Source: Prevotella sp.
GTDB taxonomy: Bacteria > Bacteroidota > Bacteroidia > Bacteroidales > Bacteroidaceae
Length of the DNA: 64,000 nucleotides
Assembly (NCBI GenBank): GCA_017417465.1
Contig: JAFPZD010000014.1
Coordinates: 1 to 64,000 of the forward strand
Direction of reading: 5' to 3'
Program-made: the position numbers and the translations under genes
Part shown: in pieces, positions 41,096-49,396 of the stretch
How positions within the stretch are numbered: the stretch's first letter is position 1
How the letters are laid out: each line of letters begins with the position of its first letter
The notes under the pieces: generated by a model
What the model saw: the letters and a program-made list of their open reading frames with translations, nothing else
What the model was told of the DNA's origin: nothing
Databases searched by the model: none

Positions 41096-42025
41096 ATGGA
41101 GCAAACCAAGATTTTCGCCATCATAGTTACCTATAACGCCATGCGGCGTAACTGGATAGAAAAGTGTCTCGTCAGTATTGAGGCCAGTACCGTGCCGATG
41201 ACTGCCATCGTCATTGACAATGGCTCAACCGACGAAACGCGTTCCTTTGTGCCTCAGCGGTTTCCCAATACCGTTTGGTTGCCACAAGAGAAGAATCTTG
41301 GCTTTGGGCAAGCAAACAACTTGGGGATGCGCTATGCACTTGATCATGGAGCCGATTACGTCCTGTTGCTGAATCAAGATGCCACCATCGGTCAGGATGC
41401 CATAGAAAAGATGCTGGCATGTAGCGACGGTCAGACGCTGCTTTCGCCTTTACAATTAAATGGCGTGGGTTCTCAGCTTGACGCGGGATTCAAAAAGTGT
41501 CTGATGAAATGTGAAAACATGCTTTTCGATGACGCGCTGGTAAGCAATGCTCTTCAGGCAACCTATTCTGGTCCGGTGAAGGGTACTGGCAACTTGTTGC
41601 CGGCAGCCTGTTGGCTGATGCCCGTTGCAGTGCTGAAGTCTATCGGTGGCTTCAATCCTTTATTCTTTCAATATGGCGAGGATGACAATTATTTCCAACG
41701 TCTCTTCTATCATCGTATTCCAGTCCGTATTTGTCCAAAAGCAACTATGTGCCACGACAGAGGAGAACATGGCAACGTCCAAACTTACAATAACAAAAAA
41801 AGTCGGAGGCTGATGTTGCGGACTGCCGTAGATATCAACCTGTCGTTTGCAGGCCGATTAAAAGAATGGCTGCAAATAATCAAGAATAGCTACACGTCGG
41901 ATTTGCGCCGTGGACTTTATCGTCCAGGTGACAGCCTATCAGCAATGTTTTGGCTTTTGGGCAAGGTGGGCCGTATCAGGCAGTCGCGTACCAAGGAGAG
42001 GTCTTTAGGCCCCACATGGCTTTGA
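41096..42025 (+). CDS. Glycosyltransferase family 2 (rhamnosyl-type)
   Basis: The enzyme (309 residues from ATG 41096, preceded by AAAGGAG six bases upstream) has IFAIIVTYNAMRRNWIEKCL, VIDNGSTDETRSFV, NLGFGQANNLGMRYAL and YVLLLNQDATIG, the dTDP-rhamnosyl/galactofuranosyl-type GT2 pattern with an N-Q-D metal motif. Later segments GGFNPLFFQYGEDDNYFQR and CHDRGEHGN fit. An alternative ATG at 41075 overlaps the polymerase stop. Confidence 0.87.
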   Translation: MEQTKIFAIIVTYNAMRRNWIEKCLVSIEASTVPMTAIVIDNGSTDETRSFVPQRFPNTVWLPQEKNLGFGQANNLGMRYALDHGADYVLLLNQDATIGQDAIEKMLACSDGQTLLSPLQLNGVGSQLDAGFKKCLMKCENMLFDDALVSNALQATYSGPVKGTGNLLPAACWLMPVAVLKSIGGFNPLFFQYGEDDNYFQRLFYHRIPVRICPKATMCHDRGEHGNVQTYNNKKSRRLMLRTAVDINLSFAGRLKEWLQIIKNSYTSDLRRGLYRPGDSLSAMFWLLGKVGRIRQSRTKERSLGPTWL

Positions 42026-42081
42026 CTACTATGTTGCCGTCGGTTGGAATGAAAACAGACAACGTGAATTCAGGGTTATTC

Positions 42082-43239
42082 TTAGTGCTTGATGAGTGAC
42101 TGGTAGAGATTACTTATTTGTTCACTGTTCTGTCTGGATGTGAAAAGCTTTGTTGCCCGTTCGCGTCCATGCTTTCCGAATTCTCTCAATCTGGTCTTGT
42201 CCATAATCAGTCTTTCCATTTTCAAGGCTAGACTGTGTGCGTCACCTAAAGTGTAGGTATAGCCCGTCACATCTTCTTCCACTATCTCTTGGTTGGCACC
42301 AGAGTTCGATGCGATGACGGCGCACCCATACATCATGTATTCAACAGTGACGCGGCCAAAAGCTTCATTACGCGAAAGCATTAGTCCGACATCCATACCG
42401 CTGAGGAGTGTTCCGACGTCGTTTCTCTCTCCTAAAAACGAAACGTAAGGCTCCAACCCTCTCTCACTTACAAACGCTTTGAGAATTTGGGTGTATTGGG
42501 GCTCCTTGTATCCGATGAAAGAAACGTGAAACTGCGTGATACCACGCTCCTTTACCAAAATGTCCGCAGCTTGCAATGCTTCAAGCTGGTTTTTGGCCTT
42601 TGTGAGGAGTCCTACTAAGCAGAATCGCGTGATGTCTTCGTTCCGCCGTTCAGGTTGGAGATGATATTCCGGTGGGGTGATGCCATTATAGATCATCCTG
42701 ATTTTGCTGTCGAGAATGACGGTTTGGAAATGTCGTCTGATAGCTTCGGAGATAGCGATGAACGCATCTCCCTTGCCGTATACCCACTTTTCATAGGTTT
42801 TGCCAAACAAACTCTCAAGACCATAATCTTTTGAGCCAAATTCTCTGAGATGCCACACGTGAGGAATTTTCATAACTCGGCTTAAGAATGCCCCGAGGCT
42901 GATAACGCTCCCGTTGGAATGAATAAGGTCAAACTGCTGTCCATGCAGTTTATGGTAGATTAAAGGATACCATAATAGATTAGACAAACAACGTATGAAG
43001 TTTGCAGGCCGACGTTGGTTCTTAAACCAATAGTAGCGAGTGGAGAAACTTTCAATATGCTGCTCCTGACAAGCTTGGAGCAGATGACGACGCTGCTTTT
43101 TGTTTGCGGAGAGAGGCATCAAAACAACTGGTTCTACATTATAATAAGTACGTAGTTCCATTATGAGCTTCAGCATTGACTGGTTGGCGCCGCTCATCGA
43201 GGTTGTGTGAGTCACAAACAGAACTTTTATTTTCTCCAT
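42082..43239 (-). CDS. Glycosyltransferase family 4 protein
   Basis: The 385-residue GT-B protein opens IKVLFVTHTTSMSGANQSML, typical of group 1 enzymes with the SGAN loop. Its C-terminal half has FCLVGLLTKAKNQLEALQAA, LMLSRNEAFGRVTVEYMMYG (the E-x7-E region) and GANQEIVEEDVTGYTY. It runs opposite to the surrounding plus-strand genes and overlaps the end of the SGNH gene by 13 bases, forming a three-gene minus operon with the acyltransferase pair. Confidence 0.88.
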   Translation of the reverse strand: MEKIKVLFVTHTTSMSGANQSMLKLIMELRTYYNVEPVVLMPLSANKKQRRHLLQACQEQHIESFSTRYYWFKNQRRPANFIRCLSNLLWYPLIYHKLHGQQFDLIHSNGSVISLGAFLSRVMKIPHVWHLREFGSKDYGLESLFGKTYEKWVYGKGDAFIAISEAIRRHFQTVILDSKIRMIYNGITPPEYHLQPERRNEDITRFCLVGLLTKAKNQLEALQAADILVKERGITQFHVSFIGYKEPQYTQILKAFVSERGLEPYVSFLGERNDVGTLLSGMDVGLMLSRNEAFGRVTVEYMMYGCAVIASNSGANQEIVEEDVTGYTYTLGDAHSLALKMERLIMDKTRLREFGKHGRERATKLFTSRQNSEQISNLYQSLIKH

Positions 43240-44108
43240 TTCTCTTCTGTGTTTTTATCCGTTTGACTTTTTACTTGACTCATAATTTCCAACATGAAAG
43301 GCTTGTAATCCCATGGTCGAGCCAAGTGAATGTCGTCAACAAAACAAGTATCGGGCAAATAGGCTATATTGTTCAAGTAGACTTCCATGTCCTTCTGGTA
43401 TGGTTCCCCGTCCAAATTGTCAACGCTGAATTGACTGATGTGAGCCTTCTCTTTTTGAGCTACTAATGAGGGTACGATGTATAGCCTAAACTGATACTGC
43501 TCCCTAAGGGAGTCTATCTTGCCCAAATAATCTATTGAGACAGGTGACAAAAAAACTTCGTTACCTTTCTTTGCTTCTTCATAGTCCGGGGCCCATGCTG
43601 GACTAACAATGAGCGGGAATTGGCAAAAAGCATGATAAGGAATCTTTTGTACTTGCTTGATGACGTTCTCCGTCATCAGTGGCATGTATTCACGACGATA
43701 AAAGGGCTTAAGAAAGTAGTGATAAGTATGCTTTTGGCCCAAATTGTTACTGAAAGCACCTGGGCTGTAAACCAGATAGACTTCTTCGGGCTTATTGCCT
43801 GCTTGCAGATAGTTGTTCAGTAAGAAAAACTGGCCACACAATCCAACAGCTTGGTTGCAGGCTAATGAGTAGAACTCGGAATCGCCTGCTGTGTTGTCAA
43901 AGAATTGGTTTGCAGTGCTGTCTCCTATCAATAATTTTTTATGACTGGTCTTTTGCTTGCTTTTCTTGATAGCATTATAGACCCTGTCGCCAGCAAAGGC
44001 AGGCAGCTTCGACAAGTCAATGACGTAATTGTTGAAAACATATGCCAATCCAACAACAACAATACAAAAGACTATGCAATGGAAACAAAAACGACAAATC
44101 TCTCTCAT
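43227..44108 (-). CDS. Membrane-anchored SGNH-like protein (acylation partner)
   Basis: The 293-residue protein has an N-terminal membrane span (FCFHCIVFCIVVVGLAYVF) and a periplasmic domain whose KKLLIGDSTANQFFDN resembles block I (GDS) of SGNH hydrolases. A late DDIHLARPWDYKPFM looks like the DxxH catalytic pair. Such proteins work with MBOAT transporters to add acetyl or other acyl groups to exported polysaccharides (compare AlgJ/AlgX with AlgI). Being 6 bases after the MBOAT gene supports this. Confidence 0.75.
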   Translation of the reverse strand: MREICRFCFHCIVFCIVVVGLAYVFNNYVIDLSKLPAFAGDRVYNAIKKSKQKTSHKKLLIGDSTANQFFDNTAGDSEFYSLACNQAVGLCGQFFLLNNYLQAGNKPEEVYLVYSPGAFSNNLGQKHTYHYFLKPFYRREYMPLMTENVIKQVQKIPYHAFCQFPLIVSPAWAPDYEEAKKGNEVFLSPVSIDYLGKIDSLREQYQFRLYIVPSLVAQKEKAHISQFSVDNLDGEPYQKDMEVYLNNIAYLPDTCFVDDIHLARPWDYKPFMLEIMSQVKSQTDKNTEEKWRK

Positions 44109-44114
44109 ATACAG

Positions 44115-45560
44115 TCAGAATTGGAAATAAATGAACTCCTGGCTTGCGCCGGAATAGATGGATATGAGCATAATGATGACGAAATAGACTGCCCACCTTG
44201 CAGCTCTGAACCTGAACAGCGTACTTCTTGAGAACACAAGCGCATGTTGCTTGTCTTGTTGAAGCCATTCCACGCCCAACAAAGCTAAGCAGAACAGCAT
44301 CGGCCTGGCCCAAAAGAAGTCTCCGGCAGTATAAAAGGGATTATGTGCGATGGCGGAGAAGTAGCCGATAGCTTGTGTGATAGACTCTGACCGGAAAAAG
44401 ATCCATCCCGCTACAGCAAGTGTAAAAGTGAAGGCTATTGCTAAGGTTTCCTTGATGCTTGGTAGATGACATCCTTTGTCCGTTAGTTCTTTACGCTTGG
44501 TGTTGATTCTTAAGAGTTGGTAAACGGAGAGCAACAGACCGTGGTACAATCCCCAGCAAACAAAAGTCCAGTTGGCTCCGTGCCATAACCCACTCACTGA
44601 CCATACGACGAAAATGTTGCGTAGTGTTTTCCCTCTGCTGCAATGGCTACCACCCATCGGGATATAGATGTAGTCGCGAAACCATGTCATCAGAGAAATG
44701 TGCCATCGACGCCAGAACTCAGCAATGTTTCTGGAGAAGTATGGGTAGTTGAAATTCCGTATGAGGTCGATTCCGAAAAGGCGGGCACTGCCGATGGCTA
44801 TGTCCGAATAACCTGAGAAGTCGCAATAAATCTGAAGCGAGAATAAGACTGCCAGCATACAGAGCGACAGCCCCGGCAGTGTCTCGTATTCGTGCCAATG
44901 GGCATTGACGATAGCGGCACAATTGTCAGCTATTACAAGTTTTTTCAGAAATCCCCAAAGCATCTGACGCATACCATCAACGGCTTTGTCGTAGTTAAAA
45001 TGACGTTGTACTTGGAACTGAGGCAAAAGTCTGGTGGCTCGCTCGATAGGACCGGCAACTAATTGAGGGAAGAAGCAAATGTAGGCAAAAAACTCCAACG
45101 CATCATGCGTGGCCTTAATGCTGCGGCGATAGACATCAATTGTATAGCTAAGGGCCTGAAAGGTGTAAAAGCTGATGCCGACAGGGAGTATTACTTTTAT
45201 TGTACACCAATCAAGATGTCGGCCGAAAAGGGCATAAAAAAGTTCGTCGGCACTGTCGACAAAGAAATTGTAGTATTTGAAAAGACCAAGTATGGAAATG
45301 CAAACGATGATGTTGACAGCACTTACGGCTCTTTGCGCCTTTCTGTTTTCGTGATAGTGTTCAATCATTATTCCGCTGGCGTAGCTGCAGATAGTGGTGA
45401 ACGCAATAAGGAGCAAGAAACGCCAATCCCACCAGCCATAAAAGACATAGCTTGATAGCACGACAACGGCGTTTTGCCACCATCGCCTATCATGCCCTAA
45501 CCAATAAAGAATGAACACTATTGGGAGGAATATTAAAAATTCGAATGAGTTGAAAAGCAT
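44115..45560 (-). CDS. MBOAT family O-acyltransferase (AlgI-like)
   Basis: The 481-residue membrane protein shows the AlgI/DltB signatures: NSFEFLIFLPIVFILYWLG at the start, GISFYTFQALSYTIDVYR, FFPQLVAGPIERATRLLPQF, and FWRRWHISLMTWFRDYIYIP followed by SGLWHGANWTFVCWG with the conserved His pair. It should carry acyl groups across the inner membrane for polymer decoration by the SGNH partner. About ten spans are visible. It heads the minus-strand operon. Confidence 0.92.
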   Translation of the reverse strand: MLFNSFEFLIFLPIVFILYWLGHDRRWWQNAVVVLSSYVFYGWWDWRFLLLIAFTTICSYASGIMIEHYHENRKAQRAVSAVNIIVCISILGLFKYYNFFVDSADELFYALFGRHLDWCTIKVILPVGISFYTFQALSYTIDVYRRSIKATHDALEFFAYICFFPQLVAGPIERATRLLPQFQVQRHFNYDKAVDGMRQMLWGFLKKLVIADNCAAIVNAHWHEYETLPGLSLCMLAVLFSLQIYCDFSGYSDIAIGSARLFGIDLIRNFNYPYFSRNIAEFWRRWHISLMTWFRDYIYIPMGGSHCSRGKTLRNIFVVWSVSGLWHGANWTFVCWGLYHGLLLSVYQLLRINTKRKELTDKGCHLPSIKETLAIAFTFTLAVAGWIFFRSESITQAIGYFSAIAHNPFYTAGDFFWARPMLFCLALLGVEWLQQDKQHALVFSRSTLFRFRAARWAVYFVIIMLISIYSGASQEFIYFQF

Positions 45561-45573
45561 ATAATCAAATATT

Positions 45574-45581
45574 CAAATATA
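45574..45581 (-). promoter_or_regulatory. -7 box of the MBOAT operon
   Basis: TATATTTG on the minus strand fits TAnnTTTG and would start transcription about 7 bases before ATG 45560. The surrounding 45561-45755 region is AT-rich and holds no gene. Confidence 0.5.
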
Positions 45582-45755
45582 TTTAGTAACGATTATTCTT
45601 ACCGATTATTGCTTGTGCAACTGAAATAATTGCTCCTCACTAAACTGTCTACGGAGAAGCCCTTTGTTTAGCTGTCGCAGTGAAAAGATTCACAAAAAAC
45701 ATCATAAGCCAGCCAAAAAGTGTGCCTAAATGATGGCTATATCAAATAAAATAGT

Positions 45756-45796
45756 TAACTTTGCAGCGCCATTGCGCAAAAAGCGGTGGCGCTGTT
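45756..45796 (+). promoter_or_regulatory. -7 box and 5' stem-loop of the lipoprotein gene
   Basis: TAACTTTG at 45756-45763 is followed by CAGCGCCA and, 16 bases later, its exact reverse complement TGGCGCTG. The stem would form at the very 5' end of the message, 25 bases before ATG 45820. Confidence 0.55.
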
Positions 45797-45819
45797 GTTA
45801 TTAAACACCAAGAAACAAA

Positions 45820-46359
45820 ATGAATCAATTAGTATCTACATTGAAGGGTTTTGCAGTCCTGCTCCTCAGCACCGTTGCGGTGGCTGCCTGTACGTCAAGA
45901 GATAAAGCCAGCACGGAGTCGGAAGCGGCGGCACCTCAGGAACTTGCGGAAAAGACCGTGACGACGGCGTCTAACGAAATGGATGCTGCCGAGAGGGAAC
46001 AGCACATTGCTGAATGTAAGACGTTCATCGCGGCGTTCTACGAAGGGCTGGAGGAGTCGGGCTTCGACAAGGACTATGTGAAGAAGTATGTCACGACCAA
46101 TGCCGCGCAGTGGCTGAAAGACATGTACGACTACGATTGCGACGGTGACGACTGTATGGCCGCATGGCTGTTTTCGTACAATATGACCGACCCTGGCGAG
46201 CTTCAGGAACGTAGGATTGATGCCCTTGATGACAACACGTATAGGGTTGCCAATGTCTATACTGGCTCGGCCGATGGCGACTATATGTACACCATCAGGC
46301 TCGGTCTCGTCAAAGAGGGTGATACGTTTAGGATTGACAAAATAGAAATTGAGGAGTGA
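45820..46359 (+). CDS. Hypothetical lipoprotein
   Basis: The 179-residue protein has a signal peptide with a lipobox (LLSTVAVAAC at about 15-24), a low-complexity Ala/Glu/Ser linker, then a DUF3828-like domain: HIAECKTFIAAFYEGLEESG, YVTTNAAQWLKDMYDYDC and a beta-rich C-terminus. The role is unknown. It has its own promoter and is not obviously part of the polysaccharide pathway. Confidence 0.75.
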   Translation: MNQLVSTLKGFAVLLLSTVAVAACTSRDKASTESEAAAPQELAEKTVTTASNEMDAAEREQHIAECKTFIAAFYEGLEESGFDKDYVKKYVTTNAAQWLKDMYDYDCDGDDCMAAWLFSYNMTDPGELQERRIDALDDNTYRVANVYTGSADGDYMYTIRLGLVKEGDTFRIDKIEIEE

Positions 46360-46410
46360 AGGGTGAGGGAGAGTAAACAGAACTCGTAGCAAGCAGGTAA
46401 CGACACCATG

Positions 46411-46482
46411 ATGGAACGATTTTTCAATACTGCAGGGCCACAGACACCTGATGCCTATACAATAGACCCGCTGCGACCTTGA
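46411..46482 (+). pseudogene. Remnant of an AAA ATPase gene (N-terminal 23 codons)
   Basis: The frame reads MERFFNTAGPQ, then YTIDPLR and stop, matching the first 22 residues of the ATPase at 25958 (MERFFNTAGPQ...YTIDPLS). After a frameshift the bases still read LDDDK against LDDIK. The rest is replaced by a 22-base repeat array, so this is a dead copy. Confidence 0.8.
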
Positions 46483-46493
46483 TGATGATAAAT

Positions 46494-46612
46494 AGTTTCT
46501 TCCGGCAAAACTAACTAGTTTCTTCCGAGCAAACAGCTTTTTTCTTCCGAGTAAACAGCCTTTTTCTTCCGAGTAAACAGCCTTTTTCTTCCGAGGAAAC
46601 AACTTGTTTTTG
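46494..46612. repeat. 22-base tandem array beside the ATPase remnant
   Basis: Five copies of TTTCTTCCGAGTAAACAGCC-type units with C/T and A/G variants separate two gene remnants. Units resemble those after the intact ATPase at 27560 (CCGAGCAGACTGCC against CCGAGCAAACAGCC). Confidence 0.88.
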
Positions 46613-46619
46613 TGCAAGA

Positions 46620-46817
46620 ACGCTTGCGGCTGACGACAAGGAGACCAGCTGGGTGTCGCTGAAGGATCTGTCGGCACTGCTCCGCAAGCACTTCGGCGGC
46701 TATAGGGAGGACGAGGGCACCTTCCGTAAGTTAGGCAACTACCTGAACCGCCCGGAGTTCAAGTTTGAGTCGAAACACACCAACAGCGGCGTGAAATATT
46801 TGGTCAAAATGCGATAA
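46620..46817 (+). pseudogene. C-terminal remnant of a VapE/DUF3874-type protein
   Basis: Sixty-five codons without a start read ETSWVSLKDLSALLRKHFGG, then GTFRKLGNYLNRPEFKF, ESKHTNSGVKYLVKM and stop. This is like the winged-helix DUF3874 tail that closes virulence-associated-protein-E primase/helicase-like proteins of Bacteroidales mobile elements. The body is missing. It suggests an old mobile element insertion here. Confidence 0.65.
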
Positions 46818-46829
46818 CAGCTCCAAATG

Positions 46830-46861
46830 TTTGGTGGTATCAAAATAAATGCGTACCTTTG
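46830..46861 (+). promoter_or_regulatory. Promoter of second AAA ATPase gene
   Basis: TTTG (46830-46833) and TACCTTTG (46854-46861) are exactly 20 bases apart. The start point is near 46868, so the upstream in-frame ATG at 46859 is inside the promoter and ATG 46877 is the true start. Confidence 0.82.
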
Positions 46862-46876
46862 CCACAAAATTCAGAG

Positions 46877-48454
46877 ATGGGTACTTATATCAATACAGGC
46901 AACGCAGGTTTCCAAAGTGCCAGAAACGGAGACTATGTCGACAAGTCTGCACTCATTGCCGTCATTAACCAGACGCTCTTCACAGAGCGCCGGTATAATT
47001 GCGTGTCCAGATGCCGACGCTTCGGCAAGTCGCTGGCGGCGAAGATGCTCTGTGCCTATTATGACCAGTCGTGCGACTCGCATGCACTGTTTGCTGACCT
47101 GAAGATTGCCGATGACGAATCGTTTGAGCAACATCTCAACAAATACCCCGTCATCTTTCTGGACCTGTCGGACTTTGTGACCCGATATAAGGATGAAACC
47201 ATCGTGGCACACCTCAATGAGAGCATTACCGCAGATGTTCATGCGGCATATCCAGACGTACCCATCCATGAGGGTGATGACTTGATGGCACTGCTCCTCC
47301 GCATTGCAGATGCAACCGGGCAACAGTTCTTCTTCATCATTGACGAGTGGGATGCCATTTGCCGAGAATTCAAAGCAGGTACCCAAGCAATGGACGAGTA
47401 CGTGAACTGGCTGCGCCGCATGTTTAAAGTTGCCAATAGCAGTAAGGTTTTTGCAGGTGCCTATTTAACAGGTATTCTGCCCATCAAGAAATACAAGACC
47501 GAGTCGGCACTGAACAACTTCACCGAATATACGATGGTGAACCCTGGACGTTTGGCAGGCCTTTTTGGATTTACGAAGGCGGAGGTGAAAGCACTCTGTC
47601 AGAAAGAGGAAGCCGATTTCGATGAAATGGAAAAGTGGTACGACGGCTACAAGATAGGCAATGAGCCCTCCGTGTTTAACCCGAACTCTGTGATGCAGGC
47701 GCTTTGGGAGAGACGTTGCCGCAGCTACTGGGCCAGCACTGGGGCTTACGATGCCATCGCCTCGTACATTCAAATGAACTATAAGGGACTGAAGGACGAT
47801 GTCGTCAAAATGATTGGCGGCGGCCGATGCTTCGTTGACCCTACCGGCTTCCAGAACGACCTGTCGGTCATCAGGAGCAAGGACGACGTGCTGACCGTGC
47901 TCATCCACTTAGGCTATTTAGCATACGACTGGGACACCAGCGAGTGCTATGTACCCAACCGCGAAGTAGAGGGAGAGCTGGTGAATGCCATCAAGGACAC
48001 CGACTGGCGGTGGATTGTTGATGCCATCAATGCGTCACGGGAGCTGCTGCAGGCCATTCTCGATGGCAACGAAAGTGCGGTGGCACAAGGGGTGGATGCT
48101 GCCCATGACGAGAACACCAGCATACTGAGCTATAACAACGAGAACTCGCTGGCTTGCGTGTTGAGTCTGGCGTTCCACTATGCCCAAAACGATTACACGT
48201 TCCACCGTGAACTGCCTACGGGAAAAGGGTTTGCCGACCTAGTGCTGATGCCCCGCAAGCATGTGGACAAACCGGCCATCCTCCTTGAACTGAAATATGA
48301 CAAGTCGGCTGAAGCCGCCATTGATCAAATACACCAGAAAGTCTGTACGGGTAAGGTGGCACAATATGATGGCCAGGTCATCCTCGTAGGCATCAACTAC
48401 GATTCCAAGACGAAGAAACATGAATGTCGAATAGAAAAAGCTCATTGTAGATGA
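46877..48454 (+). CDS. AAA-ATPase-like and PD-(D/E)XK nuclease-domain protein
   Basis: The 525-residue protein (start MGTYINTGNAGFQSARNGDY) belongs to the AAA-ATPase_like/PDDEXK_9 family abundant in Bacteroidales. Motifs are YVDKSALI, the modified P-loop SRCRRFGKSLAAKML, FFIIDEWDA (Walker B), and C-terminal GKGFADLVLMPRK with LLELKYDKSA, the nuclease-like D...ExK pair. It is a different subfamily from the ATPase at 25958. Cellular role is unknown. Its stop overlaps the next glycosyltransferase ATG by 4 bases, so it is translated with a capsule gene. Confidence 0.88.
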   Translation: MGTYINTGNAGFQSARNGDYVDKSALIAVINQTLFTERRYNCVSRCRRFGKSLAAKMLCAYYDQSCDSHALFADLKIADDESFEQHLNKYPVIFLDLSDFVTRYKDETIVAHLNESITADVHAAYPDVPIHEGDDLMALLLRIADATGQQFFFIIDEWDAICREFKAGTQAMDEYVNWLRRMFKVANSSKVFAGAYLTGILPIKKYKTESALNNFTEYTMVNPGRLAGLFGFTKAEVKALCQKEEADFDEMEKWYDGYKIGNEPSVFNPNSVMQALWERRCRSYWASTGAYDAIASYIQMNYKGLKDDVVKMIGGGRCFVDPTGFQNDLSVIRSKDDVLTVLIHLGYLAYDWDTSECYVPNREVEGELVNAIKDTDWRWIVDAINASRELLQAILDGNESAVAQGVDAAHDENTSILSYNNENSLACVLSLAFHYAQNDYTFHRELPTGKGFADLVLMPRKHVDKPAILLELKYDKSAEAAIDQIHQKVCTGKVAQYDGQVILVGINYDSKTKKHECRIEKAHCR

Positions 48455-49362
48455 AGATAGCAACAATACTGACCGTATTCAACCGGCGCGAGAAGACGCT
48501 TCGTTGTTTGAGGCACCTGTTTGCGGCATTGGAGACATATAATCGGTCGGCCGACAACGGTGTCGGCCTGACGGTCTTCCTGACCGACGACGGGTGTACG
48601 GACGGGACGGCAGAGGCAGTGAAGGCGGAATTTACCGATAAGGACATCCACATATTGCAAGGGACGGGAAGCTTGTTCTGGGCCGGTGGTATGCGTCTGG
48701 CCTGGCAGGCAGCCATCGACACTGGTACGAAATGGGACTACTACTTGCTGCTGAATGACGATACGAACGTTTTTGAGAATGTGTTCGATGAACTCTTTGA
48801 AAGCGAGAGTTATGAAGTGAAAGAATTCCGAAAGGAAGGAATAGTCTCAGGCTTTACTTGTGATCCGGAGGACAAAGAGAAGACAACTTACTGCGGTTTA
48901 AACTTCGTCAACTGGACTAAAGGCCGGCAAGTACGTATTAAACCAACAGGGAAACCTCAGCACATCGACCTGACGAATGCAAATATCCTACTTGTGCCGG
49001 CGTCAGTCGTTGAGACAATCGGCATCTTCCATAAGGGCTACCGCCACGGCTGTGCCGACAATGACTATAGCATGATGGCCCACCGGCATAAAATCCCTGT
49101 GTATAGCACAGCACACATTTGCGGTGAGTGTGAGCATGACCATCACACACAGGAGGAAGAGATAAAGATGCTAAGTACCCTTTCGAAAGAAGAAAGAGAA
49201 AAGTATGTCAAGTCTGCCACGCACTCCGACCGTGACTACCTGCTCTTTGTTAGGCGTAACATGCCGTTGCGCTATCCTTTTGCAGTATTAGTTAGAGGAG
49301 TAAGGGTCTACTGCCCGTCATTGTATCATTTAATAACCAGTTTGAGGGGGGTATATCGTTGA
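48451..49362 (+). CDS. Glycosyltransferase family 2 protein
   Basis: The 303-residue GT-A enzyme begins KIATILTVFNRREKTLRCLR, with FLTDDGCTDGTAEAV, GSLFWAGGMRLAWQ and YYLLLNDDTNVFEN as donor and metal motifs. A late GCADNDYSMMAHRHKIP and CEHDHH fit rhamnosyl-like GT2s. It overlaps the ATPase stop (ATGA) and precedes the nucleotide-sugar dehydrogenase. The donor is not known. Confidence 0.88.
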   Translation: MKIATILTVFNRREKTLRCLRHLFAALETYNRSADNGVGLTVFLTDDGCTDGTAEAVKAEFTDKDIHILQGTGSLFWAGGMRLAWQAAIDTGTKWDYYLLLNDDTNVFENVFDELFESESYEVKEFRKEGIVSGFTCDPEDKEKTTYCGLNFVNWTKGRQVRIKPTGKPQHIDLTNANILLVPASVVETIGIFHKGYRHGCADNDYSMMAHRHKIPVYSTAHICGECEHDHHTQEEEIKMLSTLSKEEREKYVKSATHSDRDYLLFVRRNMPLRYPFAVLVRGVRVYCPSLYHLITSLRGVYR

Positions 49363-49396
49363 TATTATTTATTTAGCAGATAATAAAGAATTACAT

